The notes under the pieces are model-generated. The model was not told where the DNA came from. It made no database searches and was given only the letters and a program-made list of their open reading frames with translations. From the NCBI RefSeq assembly GCF_030867095.1, contig NC_081826.1, positions 246,926,251 through 246,990,250 of the forward strand: 64,000 nucleotides of DNA, read 5' to 3'. Source of the stretch: Alligator mississippiensis (Eukaryota > Chordata > Crocodylia > Alligatoridae). Positions within the stretch are counted from its first letter, which is position 1. Each line of letters opens with the position of its first letter. Shown here piece by piece: positions 11,092 through 23,644 of this stretch. Made by a program: the position numbers and the translations under genes.

Positions 11092-13185
11092 ATGTCTATT
11101 CTCATTCATACTGATCTGTGGTTTTAAAGGCTATTTTGAACAACTGAATTTTTTGTTTTATATTTGTGAATTTTCTACTTCCCACATACCAAGCACCTAA
11201 ATAGAGGTTTCTAGCCTCAGCCAGCGAGCCTACTGTCACAAAATATTTTCAGCTGAAAGAGAGGCCATTAACTTCTTATAACCCAACATTGCACTTGGTT
11301 TCAGAAGGACCAGGTTGACTCTACATTCACTGGCATTCTATAATAAAGGTGCATATCTACCCTGCCTTCATTCTATAATTTGACAATTCTTAAACATCAA
11401 CCACAATTCATAAACTGTACATAGACAGTTTTCCCAAATCATTGGATAGACTATTTGAGATTTAGACTCTTTGGATATGCTTTACAGATTGTCCTAGAGA
11501 GGTGCAGAAATGTCTCTTAAGTAGTGGTGAAAGAAGAGAATCTAATGTCTGCTATTTTGGAGGTTGCCAGTAAAAAGAATGTAGATTTAGAAGCCTTTCT
11601 TCATTAAAAGTGTCTCATGAAAGATTATAATTTGGTGGATGTGTAGAAAAAGCCTGTCAATGATGGAGGAAAACTGTGGTTAAGGGCCAATGGTGAAAAT
11701 ATATTTTCAACGAACATTTTTAGCTCTGCACTTGCTATTGGTATAAAATTAGAGTCCCCAAAGAGTTAAAATGCTTGTTATATATAGTTTATAACTAGAA
11801 CTACAAGAACAATCATAATGATAATTCTTATACCTGTCCTCCAGGTTAAGTGCAGATGACTCATTATTTTTATACCAATAGGTTGTTAATATTTGGCTGA
11901 CACATTCTTGCAGGTTTCCACAAACATGGTTCAAATTGGTGTGTAAAGGGGAGAAGGTGGAAATCAGCATGCCATCTTGCAAATTACAGTATTTACAGTA
12001 GTAATGACATTAAACTTCTGCAGGGATGCTGGTGAAAGCTGTAAAATATGGTTCCTTCTCTATAGTTGCGGCACTATTATTAATGTAAAATATTTACCCA
12101 TATTCCAAAGCTACTCCACTAATTTATCATGAAATTGATTACACAGCAAAGGAAAAGACTTCCATATACTAGTGAAGTAGCAAATTTAGTTCTCCTGCCA
12201 AATACTGAAGTAGGCATTTTAAAACCTTTTTGAAAGAGCTAAAGTGTTCCAATATAGTACATACTTACATAGTTCACATTATTGATTTCCTTATCTGATA
12301 ATCTCAGAGTCTAATGCTAAGTAAAGTCAATTTTCTTCAAGGAACATTTACTTCCTTTACATTTACCATGACCCTTCTACCACCTCCTCCCCATTAAAAA
12401 AATCAAAGATGGTAAAATCTTGCAATGATAACAAAGATTGTCTAAATAAACTCTCAGCATCTATAAGAAAACACAATAATTCATGGCATGGATTAGATGG
12501 AGGATCACAAGAGCTAATGTAAATACAGCCTTTGAAAATAAGGAACTGAATGCATGAAAGACATAAGGTTAGCACCTTTTGCAGATATGATGTAAATTAA
12601 TCTATGTCAACCTGCAAGTAAAAAGGAAAAGAAATTATGATAATTCAGCTGTACTAATCAAAATTTGAGATCTCTCTTAGTCAACATACTGGCTCCAAAG
12701 CAAATAGAAACTTCGGATAAATCAGTGTCTTTCATTTTTAACAGTTTTCAGAGGAGAAAAACCATGATTCAGGGATGGTGAAGAAAAATCATCATTCATA
12801 GGAGCCAGGAGCTATATTTACAGTACTTAAAACCATAGGCTATACTCAAGAGCACAGAGGAGCATGTGGGGTCACTAGTACTCAACAGTTGTTGATGGCA
12901 GAACTGAAACTAACATAGAAAAGTTTACTTCCTCTGTGGTGAGCATTTTAATACATGTAGTGTCACAAGGAATACAAACATATACATGATATCTCCATAA
13001 AGGGTCTGTATCATGATTGTCTTACATGCTGCATCCACATTTACGCAGAATGCTAGGTTTTACACATAGTTTGCCCACAAGGCAGAAGACAATAAGATCC
13101 ACAGTAAACTCCCTAGAGATATAGAGCCACTTCCCTGGCAATGTACAGCATATTTCAAAAATATACAGAGATGATATGCACTTAG
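11092..13185. other. AT-rich sequence, nothing recognised
   Basis: About 2.1 kb without a recognised gene or repeat. Confidence 0.45.
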
Positions 13186-13193
13186 GTTGCCAG

Positions 13194-14009
13194 TAGGGCT
13201 GTGCGAAGCTTCGGTCACTCATTTGAATTGAAGGAGATTCAGCCTGATTCAGTGGCTGCATCTCTGAATCAAATCAGGAGACCTATTAATCTCTCTGAAT
13301 CAAATCAGAAGCTTCCAATTTGATTCAGAGAAATTTGATGATTCAGACATAAACACAGCTTTATGTTTTTTCTACATACCTCAGGGTACCAGGCAGCTCG
13401 TGAATGCTGAGATGGTGGGGCAGATGGAGCATCCCATGGCAGCATGGGGGGAGAAGGGGTCCCCAGCATGCTCAGCAGCAGACCTGGAGGTGGACCAGAA
13501 GCACTTCCAGGTCACTTCCAGGTCCACTGTGGAGTGCAAGGGGTATACCACCCCCCAGCCCAGCAACTGGTGCCTTCTGGGTCTGGGGGTACACCTGGGT
13601 TCCCCCTGTGGCTGATCACTGAACTGAAGGGGGCACTGGGGGGGGGGGGGTCCCTGCCCACTCAGCAGTGGACCTGGATGTGGACCAGAAGTAGTTCTGG
13701 TCCACTTCCAGGTCCACTGCAGAGCATGTGGGCCCCCCCCACCCCCCAGCGCTCCTGTGGGATGTTCCATCTGCCCCACTGTTTCAGCATTCACAAGCCA
13801 TGCCTGGTACTTCAAGGTATGTAGAAAAAACATATAAAGCTGTGTCTATGGCCAAATTGCTGATTCTTTGAATCAGAATCACATCTTCAGATTCAGATTT
13901 GACCGAATCAAATCAGGACAATGATCCGAATCAGTGAATCTAATCACTGTTCCCTGAATCAGGCCAAATCCAAATCTGAACTGAATACAGCCCACTTCAC
14001 ACACCTCTA
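13194..14009. mobile_element. hAT-type palindromic element, copy B
   Basis: An exact 8-bp duplication GTTGCCAG flanks it (13186-13193 and 14010-14017). Its ends match copies A, C and D, in the opposite orientation to A, but the middle differs. It has a 92-base inner inverted repeat (13346-13437 against 13759-13850) around a G/C-rich core with several repeats of the word GGTCCACT. The same core occurs in copy E. It is non-autonomous; the 150-codon minus-strand frame at 13381-13833 follows from the palindrome. Confidence 0.85.
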
Positions 14010-14017
14010 GTTGCCAG

Positions 14018-14458
14018 TGAGTCAGGCCATACCCCCTAGTTGTTCCACATTTTACTACCCTGTACTCCAATTAAGTATTATAAAATACAGCTTCTAACTG
14101 TTTTGTATGCTTTTGTTTTAGGATCACAAAAAGCATGTTTGAGAGCTGTCCCAGAAACAAAAGAAGTTCCTTTATTTGTGCTTGTTCTTTGCCTAAGTCT
14201 CAATTTTTTTTTTCAAAGCTTCCCTCAGACTGCAATGTGGCAGCAGCCTCTGATGCATGTAGGATTTTTTCAGATATATAAAGTTATAACAAAAATAGTT
14301 CTTTTGTTTGCTTCTGAAATGTGTTAATTCTTCATTCCAAGATGGCACTAGAAGTACAGATTTTGGATTAATTATTTAAAACTATTATCTTCCTTTTAAT
14401 CAGTAGGTATGGGCATTCTACATAGCTGTACTGCTTCTAAGACTCAAGTTAGCATCAC
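14018..14458. other. AT-rich sequence, nothing recognised
   Basis: No supported gene. The 95-codon plus frame 14040-14327 ends in low-complexity sequence and matches nothing recognised. Confidence 0.4.
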
Positions 14459-14942
14459 TGGGCACATCTGCACATGCACTTTACTGTACACTAATAGCTC
14501 TGCAGTAAAGTGTCACCATCTACAAGTGCAGCAGTATTAGATTGCAGTAAACTAATTAACTCTGGTGTAGGATAGTACTGCCCAACACAAGTACTATCCT
14601 ACAGCAGTTATTTAGTATGCCACAACACATGTGTAGATGGTGACTGGGGCCAGCTGGAGCATAAGAGTGCTACAGTGTGGGGGCTGCCTGCCAGCTAGCC
14701 CCACATTATAGCACCCTCGTGCTCCAGCCAACTTCTCTGCAGCATGTTGAGCTGGGACAGAGAAGCTCCAAGCTGGCAGGCTGACCCCCTGGGCTCCCTG
14801 CCAGTGGGGACTATACCTCCCTGGATCAATGTGCTGCGGTCCTGGGTGCACATGTAAAAGTTGTGCCTACGAGCAATAAACTCTGATGTAAACTATGCCA
14901 GAGTTCATTCAGGCACATTAATAGCATGTGTAAATGCAGCTA
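14459..14942. mobile_element. MITE with CATCTACACATG ends, copy 1
   Basis: The termini resemble TGGGTGCATCTACACATG in inverted orientation, followed by CTTTACTG. The middle is a GC-rich inverted repeat (CTGGAGC..GCTACAGTG against CATTATAGCACCC..GCTCCAG). Similar elements lie at 41.3, 44.1 and 47.3 kb. It encodes nothing. Confidence 0.65.
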
Positions 14943-15104
14943 CTGAACCTCCTTGCACTGTTCTATGTGGATATACCAAGTTATTTAGGGCTAGTACTGT
15001 ACTGTCTTGGACAGCTAAACCTGAGTGTCTTGCCAATAAATGGAAGACTTTCTCAATAAAGACAAAATTCACTTTCAATGTCCATTCAAATACAATGCAT
15101 ACTA

Positions 15105-15344
15105 AGGCTGATTGCAGACATTGGAAAAAATGCTTTATCAGAAGCAGCAGCATGTTAGTTTGACCCAGCTCTGCAATGCCTGTATAGATCAGGTGGTTTA
15201 GTGGGGCTTTTTTGGTGCTTTTACCTAATAGCTGAGCTGGGTTGAACTAACGCACTGCCTTTTCAGGGCATGCACTGGGCTCATCATGGGAGTGCGTCAA
15301 GTTTAAAGTAAAATACATTTTTTCTCCATGTCTGCAAGCAGCCT
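15105..15344. mobile_element. Palindromic MITE, copy 2
   Basis: Inverted ends AGGCTGATTGCAGACAT and ATGTCTGCAAGCAGCCT match the element at 8871-9205. The inside holds an inner inverted pair (TTTGACCCAGCTC and GAGCTGGGTTGAA) and one copy of the GTATAGAT...CTAATAGCTG arm. Confidence 0.65.
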
Positions 15345-16018
15345 CAGGCTTCAGATTCATATAATCTAATGAGTTGGACTGATAAAAGTTGAAACTGTCT
15401 TTCACTTAATCAATATTTTACTTCCAGATCACACAGTGAAAGAGTGAAAAAGATAATGAGAAAATGAATCCAGAAAAAAATGGGAAGAAAAACCTGGGAT
15501 ACAAGTTTTGAACAATCTCAATGTAAATACACTGTTAAGATTGTATTAGTTATTACCTGAGAGTTTTAAACTTTCGCCCAGCCCAAACTCAGGTAAATCT
15601 TTTTTTTTTCCTTCTTTGAAACACTATTTTATAAGTTAGTATTAGGTCAGTTAAAAGGTTTCATTTCGGTCATTTGTTTGAATGCTTGATTTTTTACTTC
15701 TTTATTTTTTGTATATATTAGCCAAAATTTCAAAACAAAAATTATTTAAATCTTAAAAATGAAAATTAATTTAGAAAATGTTGAAATGGGACAATATGAT
15801 AATATATTAAACTGCGTATGTACATACATGAACGTCCACTTACTGGTTAATATATATATTTTAAACTATACATGTTCCAATTCAAAGATTTGTCAAAATT
15901 GACCCTTTCCCAGGATCAATTCAGATTTTGACCAATTTCCATTGCCCAACTTAATGTGCTGTATTTAATATTAGAAAGAATATAATTATTAAGGAACACA
16001 AGTTCTTACGACCCAGTT
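15345..16018. other. AT-rich sequence, nothing recognised
   Basis: No gene or repeat family recognised. Confidence 0.4.
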
Positions 16019-16021
16019 AAG

Positions 16022-16132
16022 CAAAGCCTTGGGTGGGATGATATAGTTGGAGATGGTCCTGCTTTAAGCAGGCAGCATAAATAGATGACCTCCTGAGGTC
16101 CCTTCCAAACCTAATTTTCTATGATTCAATGA
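16022..16132 (+). mobile_element. CR1 LINE 3' end
   Basis: The words ATGACCTCCTGAGGTCCCTT, CCAAACCTAATTTTC and TATGATTCA are the conserved CR1 3' terminus in sense orientation. Only the last ~110 bp are present, as is common for 5'-truncated LINE insertions. Confidence 0.8.
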
Positions 16133-18376
16133 GTCTACTTTTTTCTAGGATCCTCCTAATTTAAATGTGTTTTTGTAAGTTGGCAGATTGATAACTTGTT
16201 TGGTACTCACTATCCTAGACATCATAAGATTCTGCATAAGGTTTGGGAGAGAACAAAGTGGACTCTAAGTTATGAGAAGGAACTATGGAAGATTAGCTAG
16301 AATCTATTTGTGTGCTTATGTAGAAAGTGAAATTCAGACACAAATTTTCATTTTTGGCTATTTATATGTCCATAAAACATAGATTTTATTTATTTTTAGA
16401 TCTTCTTCCTGTAGATCTCTGTCGTGTTGCTGTTGGGCAGGGAATAGGGAGCACCCAGGGAATTGACACAAGTTGAAAAAAACTGGTAAAAGTAGCATAG
16501 GGGATTTGGGTCATCTCAGGATTTCAGTAGATCTAACAATTCCACATACTAACAAGCCAATATGACACTCTGATAGTACAAAGAGGACTTGAAATAAGTG
16601 TATGACCCTCTACATTTCTAAAGGTGTCAGGAATGGCCTTAATATAATTAACAAATTTTATTATTGTTGTTCTGGTCACTGTGAATTTACTTTTTATAAC
16701 TCTAATTATTCCTGCTCAAAACAGCTACAGGTGACAACATGGTATGCAAACCTCTGCCAGCCAGCCATTAATTCTGTCTCCAAGTAGAAACCTTTATAAA
16801 AGCAAAAACAGGACCTCCTGCAGTGGATGCATTAAAAAACCATATTACTTCAAGCTCAAATAACCTCCCTGATAAACATGAAAGAGACCTAATTGTTTTT
16901 TCTACCTGCAAATGTTGATGAGCAAAATGTAAACACCAAATAAATAGCCTGTATAATGACTTTTTAGCAGGTGAATCCTCCAACTGCCTGTGTAAATGCA
17001 GGCCAACCATCAACCATTTATTTGTTTCTTTTCATGCTTTAGCATGGTCTTCACAAGGAAATTACATCTGCAAAGTTTAGAAATTAATCTGGAATTGTTT
17101 TGCTTCCACACACACATTTTTGTTTATTTGTTTGAAAAAGCAAATTATTGGGTGTTTCCTGTCCCAGTAAGTAATTTAGGAGCAGAAGTAATTTCACTTC
17201 ACAGTAAGTCTTCTGGCTTTAAGGGTTGTATGGCTGCATTCCAAATTATTTTGCTTCTGGCAGTTCCCCAGCTACTATCCCAGACTGCACTGCTGCAAAC
17301 CTGGATCCACCTATCAGACTTCTTGAATGTTGTACACAGCTTGGGGGTTAACTTGATTGGATATTGCACCTCTATTTAAATATTGTCAAGCAAGCAGAGT
17401 ACTGTTTTTCAATGCAAGTTAGCAATGCAGTACAATATGCTAATTTTCATAAAGAAAAAACATGACATTATGGAACTCTCAAAGGTCCTGACCTTGAATG
17501 CTCTCTTTCATCAGCTACATGTTCAATCTCATCTAGAGAAAGGTCACTGGAACATCAAGTGAAGAAGAGATAGCATTCCAAGAGCAAGTCCACATGCAGA
17601 GTGAAAATAAAAGCTCTCTAGCAAAAGTCAGGACAAAGGATCAGAAGACCATCTCAGATTATTTTCCCATCACTTCTCCATATTTGGAGGAATTGAATTA
17701 GATTTTTACAAATGATAAAAAACTGGAAAATTACCTGGTAGATAGTTTTCTCCAAGTACAAAAGAAGCCATTTATATTTATGTTAAAAAAAATACTTAAA
17801 GGTGGATTTTCAAAAGTATGTGTGACTTTGGAACATAAAGTCTTGAAAAATCAAAAGTTGTAGAGGCCTTCCTCCACGTGTTTAAGTTTCCTACATGTTT
17901 TTGAAAATTCCAATCTAAGTGCTTGAACATCCACAGAAAGAGAACATGAACCTTGAACTTAAAAGCAAAACCTTATTGATTTTTGACAGAAAAGATGTTG
18001 AATTTCTCACACAAAAAATTAAATGTTTCTATAAAAAAAAAATCTGACAGATCCTTAAAGGTGTATGTGTGTGTGTGTGTGTGGGGGGGGGGGGGTTGTC
18101 TAATATTACAGAAAGAAGTGACAATTTTTGCCTGATCTGGCCACAGAAAGTGGTTTAAAACTGTGACCAAACACAAGCGCACAGCTGCAAATAGCTTCAA
18201 AAATGGCCAATTGGGTGAAAATCTGAACGCTTGTTGCATGAAGGGCAGGTGAAGACATTTCAGAACAAAGCATCCTCTGTAACTTCTGTCTGTGCTGCCT
18301 GCCATTTCTTTCTCCTAAGAATTTAGAGATAATAGAAAATCTAGGACCATAACCTGACCTGCTACTTTATAATGAG
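16133..18376. other. Repeat-poor sequence, no gene recognised
   Basis: No transposon was recognised across 2.2 kb, except a (TG)n plus G-run microsatellite at 18065-18095. The part from about 16.7 to 17.4 kb has balanced, non-repetitive composition and could be a conserved non-coding element, but nothing here proves it. The 127-codon frame at 16996-17379 has no recognised domain. Confidence 0.35.
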
Positions 18377-18378
18377 TA

Positions 18379-18836
18379 CAGGCAGTCCTCAATTTACAGT
18401 GTTTTGTGTTGCTCATCTCCCTGGAGAACATCTTCCCAAACTTCCTTGGACGCTTTCTTTAGGAAAGCAGACAAGACTCCAGAAAAACCTGTAGCCAAGA
18501 CTCCTGGGAAGACTCCAGCCAAAAACCCTTCAAAAAGTCCAACCAAGAGCCCTTCAGAATGTCCAGCAAAGTAACCTCAAAGAAGTCCTTCCAAATCAAT
18601 ATGATTGCTATTTACAATATAAATATATTAATGTAGCTATATTACTCATCTTTAATTGATTGAGTACAAAATTCTGGGGTATTTTTGGTGAAAATAGTGT
18701 ATTGGGCCTTGATTCAGGAACCAAACCCCCATTTATAACATTGTTTCTTATGAGAAAACGTGTTCCGAGTTACAGTGTTTCACCTTAAGACGCGGTTTTC
18801 AGGAACCAATTGTGTCGTAAGTCTGAGGACTACTTG
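18379..18836 (+). mobile_element. Tigger-like (pogo/Tc1-mariner) MITE
   Basis: The element is flanked by TA on both sides. The left end CAGGCAGTCCTCAATTTACA and the complement of the right end (CAAGTAGTCCTCAGACTTAC) form terminal inverted repeats of Tigger type. At 458 bp it is far too short for a full transposase. The left half keeps a piece of coding sequence that looks like the end of the transposase gene (18437-18574). The right part is AT-rich filler. It lies in repeat-poor sequence and appears not to be nested. Confidence 0.8.
18437..18574 (+). pseudogene. Tigger/pogo transposase C-terminal tail
   Basis: The frame reads QTSLDAFF (18437-18460), then RKADKTPEK, a run of KTP/KSP/NPS repeats (about residues 15-42), and a TAA stop at 18572-18574. 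QTSLDAFF fits the PIP-box pattern Qxx(L/I/M)xx(F/Y)(F/Y) that binds the sliding clamp PCNA. Pogo-type transposases are known to carry such a motif near their C-terminus. A Ser/Thr-rich lead (SSPWRTSS) precedes it, as in linker regions. No DNA-binding or DDE catalytic domain is present. That this peptide derives from the transposase is an inference from motif, position and element type; the lysine-rich tail also resembles linker-histone sequence. Confidence 0.6.
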
Positions 18837-18838
18837 TA

Positions 18839-19554
18839 TCTGGACCTGCTCCATCTTGGGTGGGAGCCACAAGCTTACCCCCTTCAAAAAGGGTAGAACA
18901 TTTTGGGGGGCAAGGAAGGGAGTATAATTTACCAAACTTATAAATCACAAACTCATCATGTTGTCCTTACATTGGAGGCTGTCATCCTAAGACAAATCCC
19001 CAAAAGATACAGAAAAGTGTTATTGAAAGGAGTAAATGAGGAAGATAAGCAGAACTCATGTCTGTCAGGATCAAGTGCTCCCAGCTGGTAGAGGAGTTGA
19101 AGGGAGTTATATGACCAAATCAAGTGCTCCACCTTGGAAAATGCATGCCAAAATAGAATGGTATTTTAGTAATAACTCCTAATTAAAGATGCCACAGACC
19201 AGCATCATGTACACTACAATATTACAGGCCAGCAATGCTTTTTTTCTGAAGGCAAATGTCTTTAAGTAGCTTAAAATCTCCACATATTTTAAAATATATC
19301 TTTAGTCTGATTTGGACCATTTCCTTCATGAAATCACAAATTTTCTGAAAACAGAGTACACTTAATGAAGCTGTGAGCCAGTGTACCTTTTCTATTTTTT
19401 TCTTTTTATTTCACTGTTGCTAGAGAAAACATGCTTACCCTGCAGTATTTTTCTTTTTTTTTACCCCACATTGGGCCAACATCTTAAATGGGAAGCATAA
19501 AAATCTCTCTTGATCAGAGATGTATAAGTAGTGACACTGGAGGGTAAGAGTACA
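18839..19554. other. No gene recognised
   Basis: AT-rich sequence with T-runs and no recognised element up to the CR1 start. Confidence 0.4.
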
Positions 19555-20638
19555 ATTCTGAAGGATCTTGACAGATTGGGAGGCTGGGCTGGACCTAACA
19601 GAATGAAGTTCAGTGCTGGTGAATGCAAGATGCTACACCTTGGAAAAATAACGAAAAATACAAATACAGAATAGGTGACACACTGCTAGATGGTAGCACT
19701 ATGGAAAAGAATCTAGAAATCCTGGTAGGTCACAGACTTAATATGAGTCTGCAAGTGTCATGCAGCCACCCAAAAGGCGGGGTGCATCAACAGAAGCATA
19801 AGGTGCAAGGCAGAGGAGATGATAGTCCCTCTCTGCTCAGCACTAGAGTATGATGTGCAGTTTTGTGCTCCATTTTTTTAAAGGGCGTGGAGATATTAGG
19901 CAGGGTCCAGAGACAGATGATAAAAATTATAAAGGTCCTGAAAGGCAAGTCATACAAGGAGAGCTTGAGGGAGCTAGGCATGTTCAGCTTGTGGAAAAGG
20001 TACTTAAGAGGGGACATGAAAGCAGTCTTCAAATACTTGAAGGGCTGTTGTAAAGAAGAGGTAAAACACCTTTTCTCTCATGCTGCAGAGTAGGATGCTG
20101 ACCAATTGCTTGAAGTTACAGCAAAGTAAGTTTAGATTGGATATTAGGATAAAAAATCTTCACTGTTAAAAGAGTGAGGCAGTGGAATAGACTGCCTAAG
20201 GAAGCTGTTGAATCTCCATCATTGGAGGTTTTGAAGAAGAGTTTGAACAAGAATTGGTCAGGAATAGCTATGCCTAGGTGTAGCTATTCCTATGTTCAAC
20301 TATGGGTATTTGCCTTGCTCCTGGTCTTTGCTAGTTGCTATATGGGGTAAGAAAGATGCCCCTCCCCCCCCCACTCCCACACTGCTCCATGTCTCAGGGT
20401 TGGTTTTTTGGGGGGAGGGGGGAGAGGGCAAAAGGGTCAAAGAAAGCCTTCTTCAGAGGCATTGAGTGTTGGCTGCAGCCAAGGCAAGGATTTTGCATGA
20501 GCTGTGACAGTGCTTCTGCTTCATCTTAAATCCAGAGGGTCCAGGCTAGAGGATATTACCCCTGTGCTCAGATCAGGCCAATCGTATTTGTGGTCAGGAA
20601 GGAAATTTATCCCATGATCAGATTAATATGGACTGTGA
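19555..20638 (+). mobile_element. CR1 LINE, sense, 5' part of a split copy
   Basis: Decayed CR1 ORF2 C-terminal sequence: LEGMFSLWKRYL-like residues near 19.97 kb and NRLPKEAVESPSLEVLKK-like residues near 20.2 kb once breaks are allowed for. A long 3' UTR of the croc/turtle type follows. The copy is interrupted by a MITE at 20639 and resumes at 21112. Open frames are short, with several stops. Confidence 0.75.
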
Positions 20639-21111
20639 GCCTGCATCCAAACAAGCACAGCCGTGCAGTATGTGGCTCCACAGAGACATCTGTGGCATCA
20701 CATTCAGGTGTGCTGCAAGGTAGCGGTGCAAGGTTGCTTTTTTTTACCATAGGACATCCCAGGGTCAAAAAAACTTGCACAAAAAAAAAGCAAGACAGTG
20801 CACATGGGGACATCGCATGCTGCCCCAAACCAGAGCCTGGCTAGCTGGATCCATACTCTGGCTGCTGGCAAGGCACTGAGCAGCAGGATCACCGCTGCTG
20901 CAGCCCCAGGAGACCCCCAGGACCCCAGGTAAGGCTACTGGGGCCAGCCCAGCACTAGCCCCAGCCTTTCCTACCCCACGTAGGGTAACTTGTCACTTGC
21001 TGGAGGGTGAGTGGCACAGGTGTTCCCCAGGGACAACTAGCAGAGGAACAAGGCGTCCTACTGCTAGTCATCCCCAGGGAAACAAACATCCACACTTGTG
21101 TGGATGTGGCC
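20639..21111. mobile_element. MITE inserted in CR1
   Basis: Ends GCCTGCATCCAAACAAGC and the complement of CTTGTGTGGATGTGGCC form imperfect inverted repeats. CR1 3' UTR sequence continues on each side. The family also seems to include 21440-21925 and 38451-38931. No clear 8-bp duplication was found. It has no coding capacity. Confidence 0.6.
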
Positions 21112-21408
21112 TAAGGGTTTTTGCCTTCTTCTGCAGTGAGGGACATGATCCTCCTTATGGGATCTCTCAAGCATATTTTAACAACCTTTTTGCAGCAAGA
21201 TGTTGGGCACTGGCCCCCTGCTTTACCTGCAGCAGATTAGGTTGTTATGCCATGTGTTGTGTCAGGTTAATAATAGTTTTGTTAAGAGGTTAGACAATGG
21301 ATTTGTATAGGATAGCTTGGATAGGGATGATCCTGTGGCATCAGCAAGAGGTTATATTAAAGTACTCTCAAGATCCCTTCCAGCCCTACTTTTATACCCT
21401 TCTATGAA
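21112..21408 (+). mobile_element. CR1 LINE 3' end, continuation
   Basis: It continues the 19555-20638 copy (GTTTTTGCCTTCTTCTGCAG) and ends with the CR1 terminus TCCCTTCCAGCCCTAC followed by TTCTATGAA. Confidence 0.75.
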
Positions 21409-21439
21409 TATTTTCTTTTTCTTTCCCTCATTCCCCCGT

Positions 21440-21925
21440 CCCCCATTTTGGCACTATAACATATGTGCAGGGGGCATGTGCTTGCAGTGGCACAAACAGT
21501 AGTGGCACAACTTGTGCCACTACTTTGTGCTTCAGCTCACACCCCTGCATGTGCATTTTTTTGCAGGACACATTGTTCCACTTTGGGCAAACTGCTCTTG
21601 CCCAGCTCCTCCAAGCTCCTGGAGTGCTGGAGCAGCAGGGGCACAAATGGAGCAGTAGAAATGCTCTGGTCAGCAGCCAGAGTGTCTCACTGGAGGACCA
21701 AACCCCAATATATTCCAGCGCACACTACTTGTGTGTGCTCTGAGCAGCCTTTTGTCCCAGAGCTTTTATTTTTTTATTTTTTTGCTACTGGAAAATCCCA
21801 GTATGCAATCTTTGCCGCTGTGCTGCAAATTTGCAGCATGAGGCATGTTTTAATGTTCCCTGTGTGTGGTCATGGCACCACAAACCACATGAGCCTGCAC
21901 ATCTGGATGCGGCCATGGAGTTTAA
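21440..21925. mobile_element. Palindrome-rich MITE fragment
   Basis: The right end ATCTGGATGCGGCC matches the terminus of the 20.6-kb element. Inside lies a perfect 13+1+13 palindrome (21498-21524), whose diverged counterpart sits in the 38.45-kb element. The left end is unclear, so this copy may be truncated. The 162-codon frame at 21463-21951 is not a gene. Confidence 0.45.
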
Positions 21926-23636
21926 GCCTATCTCTCTTCTCTCTCAAATGAATGACATACTCACCATGCTGAAAGAGATTCTGGGGTTCAGACCTCTTAA
22001 TCCCTTCTGTGTCTACAGAATGGAACAGTTCCATCCATCATACAGAATGGAACACAGATGATCCGCCTCCCTAAACGTATCCTAACTCTAAGCCTAGAGT
22101 GGAATTGCACAATCCATTTGCAAACATTCACAAAACAGAAGCAGTTTGAAAATTTTTGAAGATTTTTTATATATATAAAACAATCTCATGCAGTCACTCA
22201 TCTGTTTCTGTCACATACATAAATTTTCTCCTCCACATTTGAATTTTTTGAACTGTACTAGATAGCAAAATTTGGTTCGCAATACACCCAATATTTGGTC
22301 TCTGTACTTTACCTTACAGTATTTCATTCTTTCCAGCTGACACCAAAGGAACACCTAAAGCTCCCCCCCTCAAACAAGTAACAACTTGTTCAATGACCCA
22401 GACATAACTTTGACATGGGTATGCTTAATTTCTCATTAGTCACAATATCTGATGTGCATTCACACAGGAATCCCATAAATCAAAAGAAAATCAAAAGAAA
22501 ATAAAAGCTAACATACTTTTACAATTAATATTGGTCATATTTTACAGCTTTGTTTTTTCATTTACTAGTAAAATATACTAATAACTTTAAATATATTTAA
22601 ATACATTTTATTAAAAACTGAGTTCTAAATGAGAAAAATATTTAGAGCAAGATACTTAACACATTATATGTATGATCTTAACGAATGATGGAAGTTACTC
22701 AGGCTATCAAATTTGGATTGGCTGGTTCTCAGAGATGAAAGTAGTTCTTGGGTTTTTTATGCAATTTATTAATTGCAAAGGTTTTGCAGTTTCAGATAAA
22801 TATCCTAAAGTTCTAAGCATCTTTGATGTAAAAATATGTTGAAACCCCATAAGACTTTTCAGTATTTTCTGTTTCTGTCTGTAAGAAACAACTACCATTC
22901 ATGATATTGAGGTGTACTTATATTATTTACTTATATTTTCTAGCATAAACCAAAAAGTAAAAGAAGGATGCAAAAAAAAGTTACATGGAACTACCTCAGA
23001 TCTCAAAATGTGTGTGGCTTCAAGCCTATGGTTCACCTCAGTTTACCTCCCCACATCTCTACTTATTTTACAGTATGTACTTGAATCCTATTTATATGAT
23101 AATCCATATTATGTAACTGAAATACAGTTACCTCAGAGCATTGATCTCCTCCAATTTTCTCTGTTAAATCAAGGATAACTCACAGTTACATTGTTCTAAA
23201 ACATGTTTAACTAAGAAGGTAATTGGGACCTAATGACCTTTATAGTACGAAAGCTTTTGTTAATAAGGAAAGCGTATCCTACAGGCTAAAGAACAGATCA
23301 TGTATTACTACACAACCATAATCCCTACAAATTCTCCAACATTTCTACATTGTCTAGTCTTAGTATAGTACTTGGTAGATTTAAGATAAAGTATATACTC
23401 TTACGGTAAAACAGCAGAGTTTAAATTACCATATTTGCATACCAGACATGCCTGAATCAGACCCCCCTTCGTTTCGGAAGGCAGTACGAAAGGGTAAAAA
23501 AGTAATTCAATATAACAAGTTATAAAATACAAAAAAGTTTTCTTTTACTTATGATCACAACTGTTCTCATATGGTATAAGACTGACTCAGCAAATCTGGG
23601 GATCAAACATGGCCACATAATCAAACATTATGATAG
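21926..23636. other. AT-rich sequence, nothing recognised
   Basis: About 1.7 kb without recognised repeats or coding signal. Confidence 0.45.
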
Positions 23637-23644
23637 GTCTCTGC

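Noticed and set aside
13381..13833. 150-codon minus frame with an apparent plus-strand mirror
   Set aside because: It follows from the palindrome of hAT copy B, which makes both strands encode similar peptides.
21463..21951. 162-codon plus frame, Cys-rich
   Set aside because: It lies in a palindrome-rich MITE fragment with no recognised domain.
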